From: Zoroaster sp. YZ-2022
Taxonomy: Eukaryota > Echinodermata > Asteroidea > Forcipulatida > Zoroasteridae
DNA length: 64,000 bases
Direction: 5' to 3'
Assembly (NCBI GenBank): GCA_029582265.1
Contig: CM055828.1
Coordinates: forward strand, 930,001 to 994,000
In this document: piece after piece, positions 47,301-58,080 of the stretch
Position numbering within the stretch: position 1 is the stretch's first letter
Layout: each line of letters starts with the position of its first letter
Notes under the pieces: model-generated
What the model was told of the DNA's origin: nothing
Databases searched by the model: none
The model's input: only the letters and a program-made list of their open reading frames with translations
Position numbers and translations under genes: made by a program

Positions 47301-48835
47301 ATATTAAGATATATGAGAAATAATTTAACAATCAACAAAATTATTGACAAACTTACAGTTTCACGTCTGATAGAAACCTGAATGTACTCATGAACAGTAT
47401 CCAATATGTTTTGCTTGTGTAACATCTGTAAGAAAATGTAATATACAATAAGAATAGTTCAATATAATACCCAAATTCACAAAAATCATCGTGTAAATAC
47501 TCAATCTCTTAAAAACAAAAGATCATTGCTTCCCCCAATTTGCTTACCTAGATAGACAAATATTGGACCCTTACCTCCTCTCGTTTGGCTTTTGGTTGGA
47601 ATCCCGGCGGACGGTGTCTTCTCATCTCCTCTTCAGTAATCTGACAAGTGACATCATTCCAAGGGGAAAAAAACATTGTATCAATCAAACCAAAAATCCT
47701 CTATGTAAAGGATCACTGATCAGACCACTCCATGGTTGCATATCTTCCTTACATGTGGATAATGTGAAAGCAGTATTGACTATTGATCCCTACTCATATT
47801 GAAAATGTAATATTCAAATTGTGAACCGTATTTTTGTTGTACTAGTATAAGTTACTGAAATTGTTTAGATTCACAAAAACTGGATGGAAAAGTGGTACTT
47901 TCCTCAACTTCCAACTCTGTGGATCTGGGTTCACATCCCACTCGAACCTGAGCTGGCACATGGTTTGGATTTTCATTCCCTACCTGATTATGTTGGATTT
48001 CCCCAAAATATAAATTATGTCTGGGGTTTCATCCCACATCTAAACTTCAACATTACTTCATCGTATTCTCTTCACAGGTTTTGTCAGGCTTTAATAAGAG
48101 CTACAGTGCTAGACATTTTTTAGGAATCCTTGGTTTCATTACCAGAAAAATATATAAAAATAATAAACATCATTCATTAACACAAAATTATATTAAAACT
48201 ACGAGTAGACCCTCTAATACCCTCTACATCCACCTATCCACAATTGTTTTGATTCAAATTATATTGGAGATCATTGCCCCCATAATGTTAAAATACATTT
48301 CCTACCTCAGACTGGGTTGCATGGATGTTTGTATTCACACCAAAATGAGCAAGAGCCTGTAGTCATGGAAACAGAAATGCAACACATCTTAGATAATTTG
48401 ACTCACATCCAACTGTCAGCAACATAGACTCATAATTTAACAGTTTAAAAACATTTAATGTTTCCCCTGAAGTTTGAACCTCTCAAATGGAAATCTCTAT
48501 GAAATTCCCAAAGCAAAATGAACAGGAGAGATTTAATATCTTAAACAAACATACATTTTCTACTAACAAATATTATGTGGAATCCTGAAAGTAAAAATCG
48601 ACTTCAGAAATGTTCTGGAGTGAACACTTACAGCTTTAACCCTGTCATGAATGGTACAAAGTTGTTTGATAGTTCCTTCTTGTGCTCTCACTTGCTGAGC
48701 TAACACCAGATCTTGGAAAACTCCAACAACTTGATCTGGAACCTCTAGAATAACTTCCTCCAAGTCCTGTATATCCATCTCTTCATCTTGGACAGGCATC
48801 ATTAACCAGATTCCCTGGTTACTCTGCAATTTATG
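32387..48835 (-). CDS. long coiled-coil protein, 32 exons, family not recognised, 5' end missing
   Basis: Exons from 5' to 3' on the minus strand: 48632-48835, 48306-48356, 47575-47640, 47357-47425, 47123-47170, 46743-46816, 46088-46201, 45667-45773, 45120-45227, 44665-44765, 44314-44427, 43842-43968, 43188-43294, 42756-42819, 42218-42339, 41944-42018, 41627-41820, 41215-41348, 40759-40814, 40355-40409, 40107-40153, 38217-38339, 37825-37881, 36632-36714, 36131-36263, 35702-35824, 35017-35119, 34452-34546, 34004-34080, 32977-33181, 32641-32732, 32387-32504. They total 3,246 bases with every phase matched, giving 1,081 residues. The N-terminal part is less helical (NQGIWLMMPV, RRHRPPGFQPKAKREE). 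The middle is long heptad-rich coiled coil, broken by a proline-rich linker (VPPAKDVAPPPGAS). The C-terminus is basic and non-helical (VEKVAVFRRQRKSK, TLIGDHGPFW), ending FPPISS. Such architecture suits a cytoskeletal or ciliary protein, but that is inference. The first exon follows a strong acceptor without an initiator, so an upstream exon exists. Exon 11 seems to use a GC donor and exon 6 a GTCAGT donor. Confidence 0.88.
33292..33638 (-). mobile_element. tRNA-derived SINE, full length
   Basis: Reads on the minus strand from the tRNA-like head (GTGGCCGAGCGGTC A box; GGTTCGAATCC B box near 33564-33574) to an (ATT)n tail at the low-coordinate end. It shares its body with the copies at 28263 and 52380. 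It lies in the coiled-coil gene intron between exons 29 and 30, in the same orientation as the gene. Confidence 0.92.
34653..34694 (-). pseudogene. partial duplicate of coiled-coil exon 27
   Basis: Forty bases here match 35073-35110 inside exon 27 at roughly 90 percent, including CTCATCTC, GGTACCT and GAGTGATGA, about 420 bases away in the same orientation. The copy has small insertions that break the frame and no convincing splice sites that keep phase, so it looks like a dead fragment of a local duplication. An alternative exon was considered; phase does not allow it with either neighbour. Confidence 0.6.
35384..35690. repeat. minisatellite of ACAATGGACAGGTATCAACA-type units
   Basis: Irregular units of roughly 20-40 bases built from CAATGGACAGG, TATCAACAAATG and AACAGGTGG are repeated over about 300 bases. 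The array begins within about 12 bases of the donor site of exon 26 (35702-35824) of the coiled-coil gene, so it occupies the start of that intron. Confidence 0.85.
36999..37486. repeat. 488-bp palindrome made of Penelope terminal repeats
   Basis: The two halves are near-exact reverse complements about a centre near 37245, with TTTCGGTTTGCGGTAACACC at the left end and its complement at the right. Each half matches the terminal repeat of the element at 7598-7830 (GTACAGGTTCTGAAAAGAAC, CAACTCGTATCTCAACC). An internal segment of about 40 bases ending GGACTTCACGGG is duplicated in each arm. Similarity of the left arm to the parent copy stops at 37247, immediately after ATTCTC. It lies in the coiled-coil gene intron between exons 23 and 24. 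Confidence 0.9.
38351..39950. repeat. 42-bp minisatellite, about 37 copies
   Basis: A 42-base unit (containing CACTTGT, GATACATGTCT, GGTATTATTTACTGGATAAA) repeats head to tail with almost no length change. Variation is confined mainly to one base in GTATG/GTGTG and to a dinucleotide in CTAAGG/CTTAGG/CTATGG. The variants are interspersed, as in arrays changed by unequal exchange. The array begins about 12 bases from the 5' edge of exon 22 (38217-38339), so on the gene strand its units occupy the region where the branch point and polypyrimidine tract should be. Confidence 0.97.
42416..42660. repeat. 216-bp perfect-looking palindrome plus flank, Penelope-type family
   Basis: Arms of about 103 bases (42416-42518 and 42529-42631) are reverse complements with a loop of about 10 bases. 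They carry the family segments TAAGACTAATTGCGGTGACA, CAATTGAGTAGTAATTAG, TCTGAAAAGAACTGG and the GATCAG/CTGATC plus GAAACGTC parts of the hammerhead-like motif; the two motifs overlap and share one CTGAGGA box. The flank CACCATGCAAAGCTACAAG follows. It lies in the intron between exons 14 and 15 of the coiled-coil gene. Confidence 0.9.
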
Positions 48836-51800
48836 CTGTAGGAAATAACCATTCAGAGAATATCTAGTAAAATAATACATCATGCAAAGACAAAATTGGC
48901 ACAAAAAATAACCCTTTCACAGTGTGCTTTATTTTTACAAAATGTGTGCAATTAATTCATTGATTAAAAATGTTATTTATTTATTTAAAGGAAAACAAAT
49001 TCGGAAAATTTATGAAAACAAGTTGATACTAATAATTCCAAAAAGTGTCAAAAATATTATCAACATTTTATCATTAATCCTTTCAACATTCTCAACAGCC
49101 AGTCCAACATTACTCCCAACATGCCTACCAACATGTCTACCTTTGAGTTTGATATGAATTATGATTGTGAATAAGTTGCATTCGTCAGGTTTGCCAGACG
49201 TTTCTTGTTTCCAGCTCTTTGGAATTGGATGGACTAGAAGTGAACGAAGTAGAACTGCAACTTTCTATGGTCGGACATTACATGCGTCTGGTAAACAAAC
49301 ACGTTGTGTCACTGTGTAGCGTAGCATCCGTTTTGTACAGCTGAAGTGCATTGTTCCGTATCCACGTGTGCTTGTAACGGTGCAGATATCGTGATTGTGA
49401 CAACACAATGAACGGTCTATAAATGCATCACAACAATTTTATACAATTACACATGCTAGGAATGTAAACAAAACCACGTGCGTTTATTGTGCCCCAAGCC
49501 GGCTGGCTAGGATAGACTTCCAATAAATGTGCAGTTGCCCAGTTAGCATTTTATCGTTCATAATTAATGACTCCACCGAAATTGAACTTGAGGTGTGATG
49601 ATCGAGACTAGACATTAAACAGTTGAGTGTGGCAACTATAACATCCGTTACGTCGTTGGGCATAAATAAATTAACTGACATACTTTACGTGCACACATAT
49701 ATATACACTAATACATGTACATGTACTGTACATGTACCTACATGTACTATGTATGTAAGTTAACAACAATCAAACCTGTGACAACAACGGGTGAAAATCT
49801 TTCTAGTCAGAGGTATGTATTCAAATATGTATTCCTTAAAATAATAATAAAATGAAGTTTTGTTATCTGTAATTAAAATGATAGCTAAGTATGAGTACAT
49901 CTATTCAAAATCATCTATAAAACTTTAAATGATCATTTAATCTATCTAATTTATTTTCATATTATTTATAAATTGACCCCTCAATATGAATGGTCTTATC
50001 TATTTGTCTATTCGATTATTCGTCGCGTGCGATGTACCTACGTATCCACGCTATATAGTTATTAACAACGTAAAAAATAGTACTGGTACCCGTACAACAT
50101 AAATAGCCGTTACTGGATCTCTTAAATCTACGTGTATGTGTATGTGTATTGAATGCGGTTACCATCTAATTAAAAACCCGAATATGACGGAAAAATCCTT
50201 CGGGGCACGCTTTCGTACACAGATGCTGTGAATTCCGGTAAGTTTTATTTCCTTTTTTTATCAAAGTAACCAAATTTTGGAACGTTTTCCACACTATTTG
50301 GTAAAGATATTTTTCTGGTGACAATTGTGACTTTAGAATGAAGAATATGACATTGTATATTTGTATTATATTTGAAGGTTTATTATTCGATTCAAAATGA
50401 AATTTTGTGTCGAGCTTGTACATTCTGTCAACTCAGTTTTTACACGTACATCTATAAATTAATATGGAAGGTGTTGTGGTGAAGAACAAATTGTGTGTGT
50501 CTGGCCTGCATGCTGATTGAAATACATGATTTTGTATAGATCCTACATAAGTAGATAAATAAGCACTGTTACTTAGACAAAGCAGAAAGTAAAACATGTG
50601 AAAACTACTAAGTGAAACTAACAATAACATACAAATGTAAATAAATAAAAATGTAACCATATTTTTGTCTGGATTAACGTTAGGTCATTCAAGTACGCTG
50701 TACATTATGGAGGTAATTCTAGATCCATGGATAGCTAGTTATGATTATTACAGCTAAGTTAGAATCACTAAATTTTAGATTATATACAATATTACTACTA
50801 GTACTAGTACTAATCCAACTGACACTGGAACCCATATTACAGACTGTATCTTAAATATGAATTTATCTATTTTGGCTAACAAAGAATGTGTCTCCCAAAT
50901 TCCATATGTAAAAGTGTGTAGCTCTAAGGTCTCAATGACAAGACCTACAGTAACTGCAGCTACATAAATATGATCTTCAAGTATCGGCCATTACTATAAT
51001 TGCTCACTTTAAAAAATCTCATTATCAGGCACTATTTGCGCTCCAAATGTTGCTGTCTTTTTTTAAAATACATGTTTTTAAAATACATCTTTCCACGACA
51101 ACGCCATTTTATAATCAGTTGCCCCACTTGCACAGTTCTGATTCATGATTGTGCAATTCAAATGAATATGTACATGTCATACACGATCAAACTGGGTCTG
51201 TGTGCCATTTGTTTATTAAATAGCTAGCACAGTTCATGTGAATTGCGTACAATCATTAATCCATTTCATAATGCATACATTATGATTTTGGATTAATACA
51301 ATTGTGTGCTATTTACTGGATTGTAGCTTATCCCTTATCTTTATGTACATGTAGATTGAGTGCAATGAGAGTTAATTTGTCGATTAGACTTATAGTAACA
51401 TTGATATCAAGTTTTCAGAAAGTACAAAACAGCTGTCTGAATGTATTCAAATGCCACACACTATTTGTCCGGGCCAAGTTCAATTACACTGTGGTCAAGT
51501 CCTGGGCCTAAGTACCAAGTACGTGTACATCTTGGGCCGAGTACGAGCTGAGTCCGTGTACCTACATGTAGGTCCAAGTCCAAGCCCAAGCCAAGTACAA
51601 TACACAAAGGTACAGTGTACAAGTATTGCCAGAAGTCTATTACCTTCATTAAGTGTGTCACTCTTGCACTAACCTATAGTTCACGACATAGTACTCTAAA
51701 GAACAATGGATTTGGTCAGCTTATTCGGTTTGTCAGGCACGGGCAAGCATTTCAGTTGCTGTCCGAGTTTCTCATCATATTATGTATTTTTCATGCCTTA

Positions 51801-52246
51801 TAATTGTATTGACATTTTGTGTAGTTATGCATGTACAGCGCTTTGGGGTCTTGTCATAGACGGAATGCACTTTTATAAATGTGATTTTTTATTATTATTA
51901 TTTTTATTATTTGGGCCATTCATGACATTTCGGTCCACAGACTGACATTTAAGGTCTCAAAAAGAAGTAGTGCAGTCTGGGAGACTTAGTTACCTGGCAT
52001 GTGAGAAAACTGTATCTAGTGTGTGTACCTTGACCTTAGCATTAAGCATGTTCACCACACAGTATGGTTCGCCTGCGTCAAGTTCTAGGAACTAGATTCA
52101 CACGTCAAGTGCCTAATCCCATGATGCCTAATGGCAGGCTGGACAGGGTAGCAAAATTTGTAACCAAGCTTGTTGTGCGTGCATTTGGAGTACAACATCC
52201 TGGCACACTTAATGTAGGTACATGTAATAGACTTCTGGTATTGCGT

Positions 52247-52372
52247 ATTGCCCGATATTGGTTCTCCCTAAACCATAATCTCACTTTTAGTGATAATTGA
52301 GATACAAATTGCCCTTAAAAGTTCTTTTCACATCCCTGTACCTCACTTAGCGACAGTTGAGATAAACACATG
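52247..52372. repeat. Penelope terminal repeat fragment interrupted by a SINE
   Basis: Diverged copy of the right half of the 36999-37486 palindrome: TTGGTTCTCCCTAAACCATA, CTTAGCGACAGTTGAGATAA and ACACATGGT are recognisable. The expected continuation (ACCGCAAACC) appears at 52739-52748 on the far side of the SINE, so the SINE inserted into an older repeat. Confidence 0.75.
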
Positions 52373-52379
52373 GTCACAT

Positions 52380-52737
52380 GTTAATAATAATAATAATAAT
52401 AATAATAATGTGTGGACTTATACAGCGCACGTATCCACCAACTAAGTGGTGCTCAAGGCGCATTATATTATTACCCCTGCTCATAAGGCTCATAAATCAT
52501 TCCTGAAACCATCTCAGCTCCCTGGGGAGTATACAGCTCAATTGCTGCCATTACAGCGCATATAGGGCTAATCAACCAACTCTGCCCTCACAGGTACCCA
52601 TTTAACCCCTGGGTGGAGAGAAGCAATTATGGTTAAGTGTCTTGCTCAAGGACACAAGTGTCACGGCCGGGATTCGAACCCACATTCTGCTGCTAACACC
52701 AGAACTTGAGTCCGGTAAGCTAGACCGCTCGGCCACA
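52380..52737 (-). mobile_element. tRNA-derived SINE, full length, nested insertion
   Basis: Starts with (AAT)n at the low end and finishes with the tRNA-like head (B box GGTTCGAATCC near 52672-52682; A box GCCGAGCGGTC near the high end). It is almost identical to the copy at 33292-33638, implying a recent common source. It splits a Penelope terminal repeat. Confidence 0.92.
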
Positions 52738-53453
52738 ACCGCAAACCAAAGCAAAGTATTGCATACAACATTATCAAATCCACCAACTCACTAACACCAT
52801 TTATTAATTAATCTTTACAAGAACAAAAATGTATAAAAAAAATTCATGTGTTGCAATATTTGCACAACGCACTGTGTTGTTTCTTTCCGTTGACAATAAA
52901 CTCTCAATGATATTTAAATCCCCAGTTAATAGTATCAGAAACTGATAACATATTAAAGGATTGGTACGAATTAAAAACAATTTTAAATGTTTTTTTTTGT
53001 TTCGAGTGGATTATTAATTGTTTATCTAATAATCAAAAATTTACCCCCCGAATTTTCGAAGTTTTAACGAAACGTTCGTGACGTACACAAAGGCAGAGAA
53101 TTTCTATGTACATGTACCGTGAAATGCAGCGCAAGCCCCCATCATGCGGTCAGAAATCACACCGAAGGCAATGCTAACATTACGGTGTTATTTTATGAAG
53201 TAACAGAAACAGTTGAGTCAAAGTTCTGATCATTTAAAAAACTCAAAACAAACACAGGCATAATGAGAAAGGTTTAATGTTTTTGTTTGTCTTGCCAGGA
53301 TATAAAATCAGACACGATGTTTTATTAATGCGGAAAATCACTGTGCATGTTTTCATGCCGTGAACACTGAAACGGTGAGCATGGTGTGAACATGTCGTTT
53401 TGCACGGAAGTGGACTGGGTTATGCATGGGAGTATTATTAAATGGCCACTTAC

Positions 53454-53795
53454 CCTGAGTCTTTCTCGCTTTAAAAAAGCACCTCTCTTCTTCGTTGGAG
53501 CCTTCCCAGCCTTCTTACTTAGTGGGAATATCGTTGGAATTGCATCTGGTAGCAGCATGGCCTTATAAGCCATACCGAACTGGCTGTGAAGGGCCCGTTC
53601 AAAGCATTTCTGCTCAAACTGTGCACTACAACTACATAAGAATGAGTGTTCCTTCGGTCCCGACCACTTCGCTCTGGTCAGCTTCACTTTAGTTGTCCAA
53701 ATACGTCTGTATTTTGGATCAGACGGAAATCGGTGTAGACTAACACCGTCTTTGGTGGTGTTGCTGCAACCTGCAGTGACACACCTCGATGGCAT
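53454..53795 (-). CDS. THAP-domain protein, first exon (or N-terminal exon of a larger gene)
   Basis: ATG at 53795 starts MPSRCVTAGCSN. The THAP fold (about residues 1-90) is a C2CH zinc-binding DNA-binding domain. Visible: CVTAGC, the HRFP motif, the conserved tryptophan in RRIW, CSAQFEQKCF and the closing AIPTIF motif. In the usual CSxHF segment the zinc-ligand histidine is glutamine (CSAQF), so the fourth ligand appears lost. A basic stretch (KKAGKAPTKKRGAFLKRERLR) follows and runs into a consensus donor GGGTAAGT at 53453; 114 residues, phase 0. An unspliced frame would continue to 53325. A downstream exon was not identified; the nearest minus-strand exon, 48632-48835, also begins in phase 0. 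Confidence 0.8.
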
Positions 53796-55523
53796 TATCA
53801 AAAATAATAAGCTTCAAACCTGACAGAAAACTTGAGGAAACTTTTTCTCTAGCAACACTCTGCATGCAGTGGTGCGCTGTATACGACGCATACTTGGGCA
53901 AGTGCTGTGGATCGGGAATTGCCTCAGTGTACATCACAAATTTTATGTTAATGAGGGGGTATGGGCGTGTCGAAGCGCACCCCCTAAATTTAAAAATTTA
54001 TATTTTTATGGTATAAACGGGAGGGGAAAAATTTACAAATGACAAATATATGTTCCAGTAGGCATACTTTATTGTATACAATGAAAAAAAAACTATTTCA
54101 CAGGACCTTTAAACCAGTGCAAAAAGCACAAAAGTAAAACGGAAGTATTTAGTGGTCACAAAAACATGTTAGCACATCAATGTGGTGATGATGCAGGCGC
54201 ATGGCAGCACAGGCAGCATACATTCAACTTTGTACCCAGTTTGATTTTTGAGCGCAGCCAGCCACAGCGGTATCGGGATTCCTCGATCCCACTGCTCTCT
54301 AATGCTGGCATACGTGTACATTGCTTTTGACTAACTGGTATCCTACCATCTTTACCATACATGTACATCATTAAAATAGGGGCCCCAGCAAAGTACAAAT
54401 GAAATTACTGCTCTCAGTTTCGGTTACTGTGAGATAAAAAAAATGCATGTACTCAATTACTCTCAAGTCCGCGCTGAGTCCAAATTATTTTTGAGTACTG
54501 ATAGTCGAGTACAGGCCAATTACTTGTATGCACTTGAGTTCTAGTCATGGCTGAGTACAAGTATGAGTACTCCAACACTGCATTAATGTCTGTGTAATGA
54601 ACTACATGCAAGTCATTTTAATGGATAACTGCATGTATTGGTCGCCAAATTCACGTTGCCCCACTTCGATTTCCAAGAGCCATACAGTGATTCATTTCCA
54701 TTCTGTTAGGCCTTCATTCCAAAAATAAAGTCATTGCCTACACATACATGTACATGATGTAGTTTTGTTATAAATAGATTCAGGATTATGAAATCATTAC
54801 AGGTCTAATGTTCATACAATGTACATTAGTGTATAACAGTGTATAGGATTGGTTGGTAACCAGTCAATCCCTTCTAATTCTACTATAGAGCAAGGACCAG
54901 TGGTTCTACACTTACAGACTTTTATATTAAAGCCTCAGGATCACATTGATTCCAAATTCTGTCTCATCTTCATAACACTACATCTTAAATTATATACATA
55001 AAAAGTCACTGATAAAGGTAATGCTCTTGCAATCTAGCAATAAAAGGAATTTAAGCAGTTTAAAAGGACCATAGTTCACAATTAAAGTCATAAAACTGTA
55101 TCTGCAGCCCACAGCATTATCTTTAGCTTTCAGAACATTTTGCAAGTGCGTTGGCTGACCAAACAAAACCATACAGGCATCAGTTTTTGAATGATGGGAT
55201 AACTGCAGGAAATAGAAACAAAGTATGCAAAACATGAAACCATGGCCTTCGCTTTCAAAACCATTAAGAGAGTATTGCCAAATCAAACTACAAAGGCATC
55301 TATACTGTACAAGATCTATTAGGTTGGTGCATAGAGAAAAAATACAGTGGTCTTAACATGTATGCTCAAAAAGAAAAAAAGTACCAATGTAAGCATTTAG
55401 TGTCTTGAATTTGGCTTGTGTAAACTGTGAAGTCGAAGCTTATGTAATAGGTAGTTTGCCAAGCAGTATAACCTGAAACATCAGTGTAATAAAATGTGTA
55501 CATGAGGTATGAGCTCATCAGAC

Positions 55524-55551
55524 CATAGAGAAAGGATGTCCTTTCTCTATG
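55524..55551. repeat. 28-bp palindrome
   Basis: CATAGAGAAAGGA and its exact complement TCCTTTCTCTATG are separated by TG. The flanks CATCAGAC/ATCAGACT suggest an additional short direct repeat. It may be a small hairpin insertion. Confidence 0.7.
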
Positions 55552-56754
55552 ATCAGACTAAAATAGCATTCCATTGAGTCTGGGAAGTTAATAGGTTGAT
55601 ATTGTACATGTGTGCATGAATGCATTGAGTAGATCTTTTTATTAAAATTAAATGGACTTTTACACCAGTGTGTACTCCCAAGATAATCCACTGTTGTGAG
55701 ATAATATTATTTACTATTTAAACTTCTATTAATTCTCATCAGCAGATAATGTGTCCTTGCTATATGATGTATCACAGTGGTATGTGTTACATGTAGGCCT
55801 ACATGTATGTGGTAATGAACTCCAATCTTAGATCCCAGTCAACAGCAATATGCAAACTCCCCCAGGCAGTTAGTGGAATATATGAACCACTTGTGTATTC
55901 ATGGCATGTAGGGTCACCACCTCAAGTACTGGATCAGGAATAACCACAAAGACATGTTGTTCACACTGTGGTCCTGTCAAACCAGTCAATGCTGTTGAAG
56001 ATATTAACATTTGAAACATGGTAATGTCAACCCCTACTAAGAATCAGTATATAATGAAATTGGATGTACCAAGCTACATGTAGGTACATGTAAGTGTATC
56101 AAATCTGTTTAAAAGATGACCTTTGGCAATTCCTCAAATTTATTTTAAAAAGCCAGAATGTAGCTTATAAATGTATTTATGTATTTATTACATATCTTTA
56201 CCCAGGGTATGCCCAAACAGTTCAAAACTGGGGCCCTGCATACATTACAAATTACTACATACACGTACAATTACAAATACAATACAAAAAAATAGAAGCA
56301 CATGGAGTTAATGCATTATAAATCTATTATACATCGCTAAACAGGCTTTACTCAGGTACATGAAATCTAGACACTTTCACTGAATAAGAAAGAATACATA
56401 ATTGACCTTTAATAATTAATCTTTCATTTTACATTTCTGTTTTTATTTTCTGTATGTAACATGAAACTTCATTTTGTATAATTCTTCATATGCTTGACTT
56501 AATCCCCGCATTATAATGTCTTATACATGGGTCTGTCCCTCCAATTAATTTTCAGATAAATTGCTTATGTTGTACACAAAGGTATTAAAAACCATCCCAT
56601 ACAACAGCCCCATCACACACTCCACACAATGACAGAATTACATTAGCATTCCAATCCCCTAAGGCTCACGGTTGCCCTGACAACAGCTGACATGCATGGT
56701 TGCCATAGTAATCAGAAATATCTCCGTTGACAGATGACAGCCCATGGTACGTGC

Positions 56755-56885
56755 ACGTACTTATGGGTATGGTTCAATGGATGCATTAATTTGCATAATT
56801 TTATATGTAGCTGTATGGTTCAATGTATGGATTAATTTGCATGTAGCTGTATGGTTCATTGCATGGATTACATGTATATTATCAC
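56755..56885. repeat. short tandem repeat around TATGGTTCAATG
   Basis: Three imperfect units contain GTATGGTTCA, ATGGATTA and TTTGCAT, with spacing of about 40-55 bases. No function is apparent. Confidence 0.6.
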
Positions 56886-58080
56886 TCAGAGTGAAGGACT
56901 TCCAGAATTTGGCTTGCATTAAAACACCAATGTACATGTGTAAGTAGACAGCATGTATTATGAAATGGCTGATCAACACCACAGTATACACGTACATTTA
57001 TACCACGGAATGATAATTTGTTTAAATTTTTCTAATACACAAAGCAACAATTGCCCTCACTAATTTTAAGATTATAAATCATTGAATGGTCAAACTGTAG
57101 TGTATTGTGTCATCAGATCAGGCTGTGATTTGACAGGACAAATAACATCTTGAATGTACTTTACTGATGAGGAATAATTGCCTAACTAGTGGGTTTAATA
57201 ATAATTCTGTCACAATAATTGTCAGAATAATAAATGAGTAGGCCTCTCCTGGTATCTACCTGTGATTCATATTTGATATATGCTTAAAATGGGGGTGGGG
57301 GACATGTTCACATGTTTGTAATGTTCTTCAGACAAAAATATTACAGGCATGTGCAGATGTGCCCACTTTGCAAGAAAAACTCTGAATCAAACTTTGAAGG
57401 AACAAAATGTGTTCTTCTAAAAGGGCTTTACAGAAGAATAGAGAATTAATTTGAAACGTTTGCTACAGGCTTGTTGATGCACTTCAAACACACAAACTTG
57501 TGTGTCCTTTTATGGACATGTTATACATTCCCTGATCATCAGTCTGGGCTAATTGGAAGTATCGCCAGCCTGGCTCCACACAGGATATTTCCAATAACTT
57601 GACAGGAAGTCATGTCTCTGTTATTACCTAGAGCCTGATCGTTCTGTTCTACATACATTTGTGTCTGAGTAAAGTTTGGTACAAGTTTTCTCTAAATGGA
57701 CATGTGGAACTTTGTGGGGGGCGGGGGGAGGGGGGGAATGTTTTGACTGAAATGATAACAAAGTGATGTATACCCAGAGAGCATGCAAATTATTCATTCT
57801 GAGGTACTGGTAATTAAAAGTTATTATCCTTGGTATTTCCAGGTTTAAAAATGCTTTACTTTTTACTATATTGCCAGTGATTGTCATTTACACATTTGTT
57901 AATTTATTTCCTACTTCAGCTTAAAATATTTTCCTTATTACATTTTATAAGCATACAATTTGTAATGACCTTTGTCATGACCATCCTGACCATTTTTTGA
58001 CCAACAGAATAAGACCCTGTATTAGATGCTACCTATCCTCTCTCCTTCGTCCATCTCCTTGGTTGTGTCACCCATTAGCC

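Larger units (their letters stand above)
48836..53453. other. region upstream of the coiled-coil gene, no exon recognised
   Basis: The missing 5' exon or exons of the coiled-coil gene should be here or beyond. I scanned the minus strand for an ATG-bearing exon ending in a phase-0 donor and found none convincing. Short palindromic TACATGTA clusters occur at 49716-49758. Two repeats are present: a terminal-repeat fragment at 52247-52372 and a SINE at 52380-52737. Confidence 0.45.
53796..58080. other. intergenic region between divergent THAP and CSRNP genes
   Basis: No exon is supported. The region should contain both promoters. Structures seen are a 28-bp perfect palindrome (55524-55551) and a short tandem repeat (56755-56885). 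An untranslated first exon of CSRNP may exist, since a possible splice acceptor (CAACAG) stands about 75 bases before its ATG. Confidence 0.5.

Noticed and set aside
48632..48904. ATG at 48904 as the start of the coiled-coil protein
   Set aside because: The frame upstream of 48835 passes through a pyrimidine-rich tract and CCTACAG, a strong splice acceptor, and the residues before it are not protein-like.
49484..50660. Minus-strand frames of 60-85 residues upstream of the coiled-coil gene, considered as its 5' exon
   Set aside because: None has an ATG followed by a coding-like stretch ending in a phase-0 donor.
53325..53801. THAP protein starting at 53801
   Set aside because: The codon there is TTG; the first in-frame ATG is at 53795, where the THAP domain starts as usual (M-P-x-x-C).
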